A stretch of 64,000 bases of DNA. Source: Siphonodentalium dalli. Its lineage: Eukaryota; Mollusca; Scaphopoda; Gadilida; Siphonodentaliidae. Position 1 is the first letter of the stretch. Every line of letters starts with the position of its first letter. The translations under genes were made by a program, and so were the position numbers. This document shows positions 63,530 through 64,000 of this stretch, piece after piece. The notes beneath the pieces are model-generated. The model did no database searches. It saw only the letters and a program-made list of their open reading frames with translations, and was not told the origin of the DNA. The stretch lies in the NCBI GenBank assembly GCA_032622095.1, contig CP136068.1, forward strand, positions 62,768,025 through 62,832,024, in the 5' to 3' direction.

Positions 63530-64000
63530 ATGTTCATACCACATAAATAATAACACAATCCGCAAGCAATGTTGGTGTATGTGCCAATACATGCCCAACG
63601 ATCCCATTGATCGATTTGATATGTATAATTGTTGTGAAAATTGGTATACAACAAGTACAAGTTATATTAATACATGCACAAGATAATAAGGTTTATACTC
63701 ACCAATATATATATGCAGAAACGTGAAGATTGTATCAGATAATAATGAAAATAGCAACAGCAATAAAATAACGATGTGTTCAATTTGGTTTCTCTTTTAG
63801 TTCTCCCTTCGATCTCGTCACTTCTTCTCGAGCCGAGAGTTCCGGTTCACTTTCCGGTACAAACTTATCGCCGCTCCAGCTCCGGTCACTTCTAATAGAA
63901 TATCTCCCATTGATTAGAAACCCAATTTCACAACACTATTCCCCCTTTAAAATAATTAGAGTCCAGCAGAGGGAACAGCGATCCAAATCCAAATTCACAA
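63530..64000. other. Unrecognised sequence to the window end
   Basis: This is AT-rich sequence with a pyrimidine-rich CTCTTTTAG near 63.79 kb that could be a splice acceptor, followed by a GC-richer stretch with TTCCGGTTCACTTTCCGG. No gene, tRNA or repeat is identified. A gene continuing off the right edge cannot be excluded. Confidence 0.4.

Noticed and set aside
63780-64000. Possible LTR or first exon near the right edge (pyrimidine tract, TTCCCCCTTTAAAATAATT)
   Set aside because: Too little sequence is present to see a second LTR, a primer-binding site or a coding frame.

Overview
The window is eukaryotic repeat-dominated DNA. I recognise no intact protein-coding gene. The only genes I can name are two tandem 5S rRNA copies. 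The form of the 5S copies and short repeats such as AAGGGCCATAACTCT near 60.9 kb resemble what I know from molluscs and other lophotrochozoan invertebrates. That taxonomic guess is inference, not proof.

Region 1 (1-51386) is one uninterrupted satellite array that continues off the left edge. Its basic monomer is 162 bp, with common forms of about 158-162 bp, giving roughly 318 monomers in one orientation. The monomers form several successive higher-order repeat (HOR) regimes. These are 1449-bp 9-mers nested in 4347-bp 27-mers (about 3.1-16.1 kb), a 6459-bp tandem duplication (about 18.2-31.1 kb), a 4684-bp unit (about 30.2-38.6 kb) and 2.42-2.58 kb units (about 39.2-48.9 kb). The many short reading frames here are by-products of an AT-rich repeat with few minus-strand stops. 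They are not genes.

Region 2 (51387-55391) begins at an abrupt mid-monomer junction. It holds a 2.8-kb imperfect palindrome with arms over 1.1 kb, a degenerate tandem repeat carrying GCCGCCATNTT (YY1-like) motifs, and a run of 23 G.

Region 3 (55392-59168) is a head-to-tail array of six elements with Helitron-like ends: 5' TC, a short 3' hairpin, then CTAG. The order is H1-H2-H3 followed by H4-H5-H6, and the second trio looks like a duplicate of the first. Two families share ends but differ inside. One carries about 122-bp internal repeats with GCGCATGCGC (NRF1-like) sites. The other carries a GT microsatellite and TCAAGGTCA (ERR/NR5A-like) half-sites.

Region 4 (59169-64000) contains a 208-bp tandem repeat, the two 5S units (200-bp spacing), a cluster of three strong stem-loops at 61277-61452, a possible broken 3' coding exon ending in a lysine-rich tail with a polyadenylation signal, and a 972-bp inverted-repeat element with about 281-bp near-identical arms.

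Overall the window looks like the edge of a large, possibly centromeric or heterochromatic, satellite block abutting a mobile-element-rich flank.
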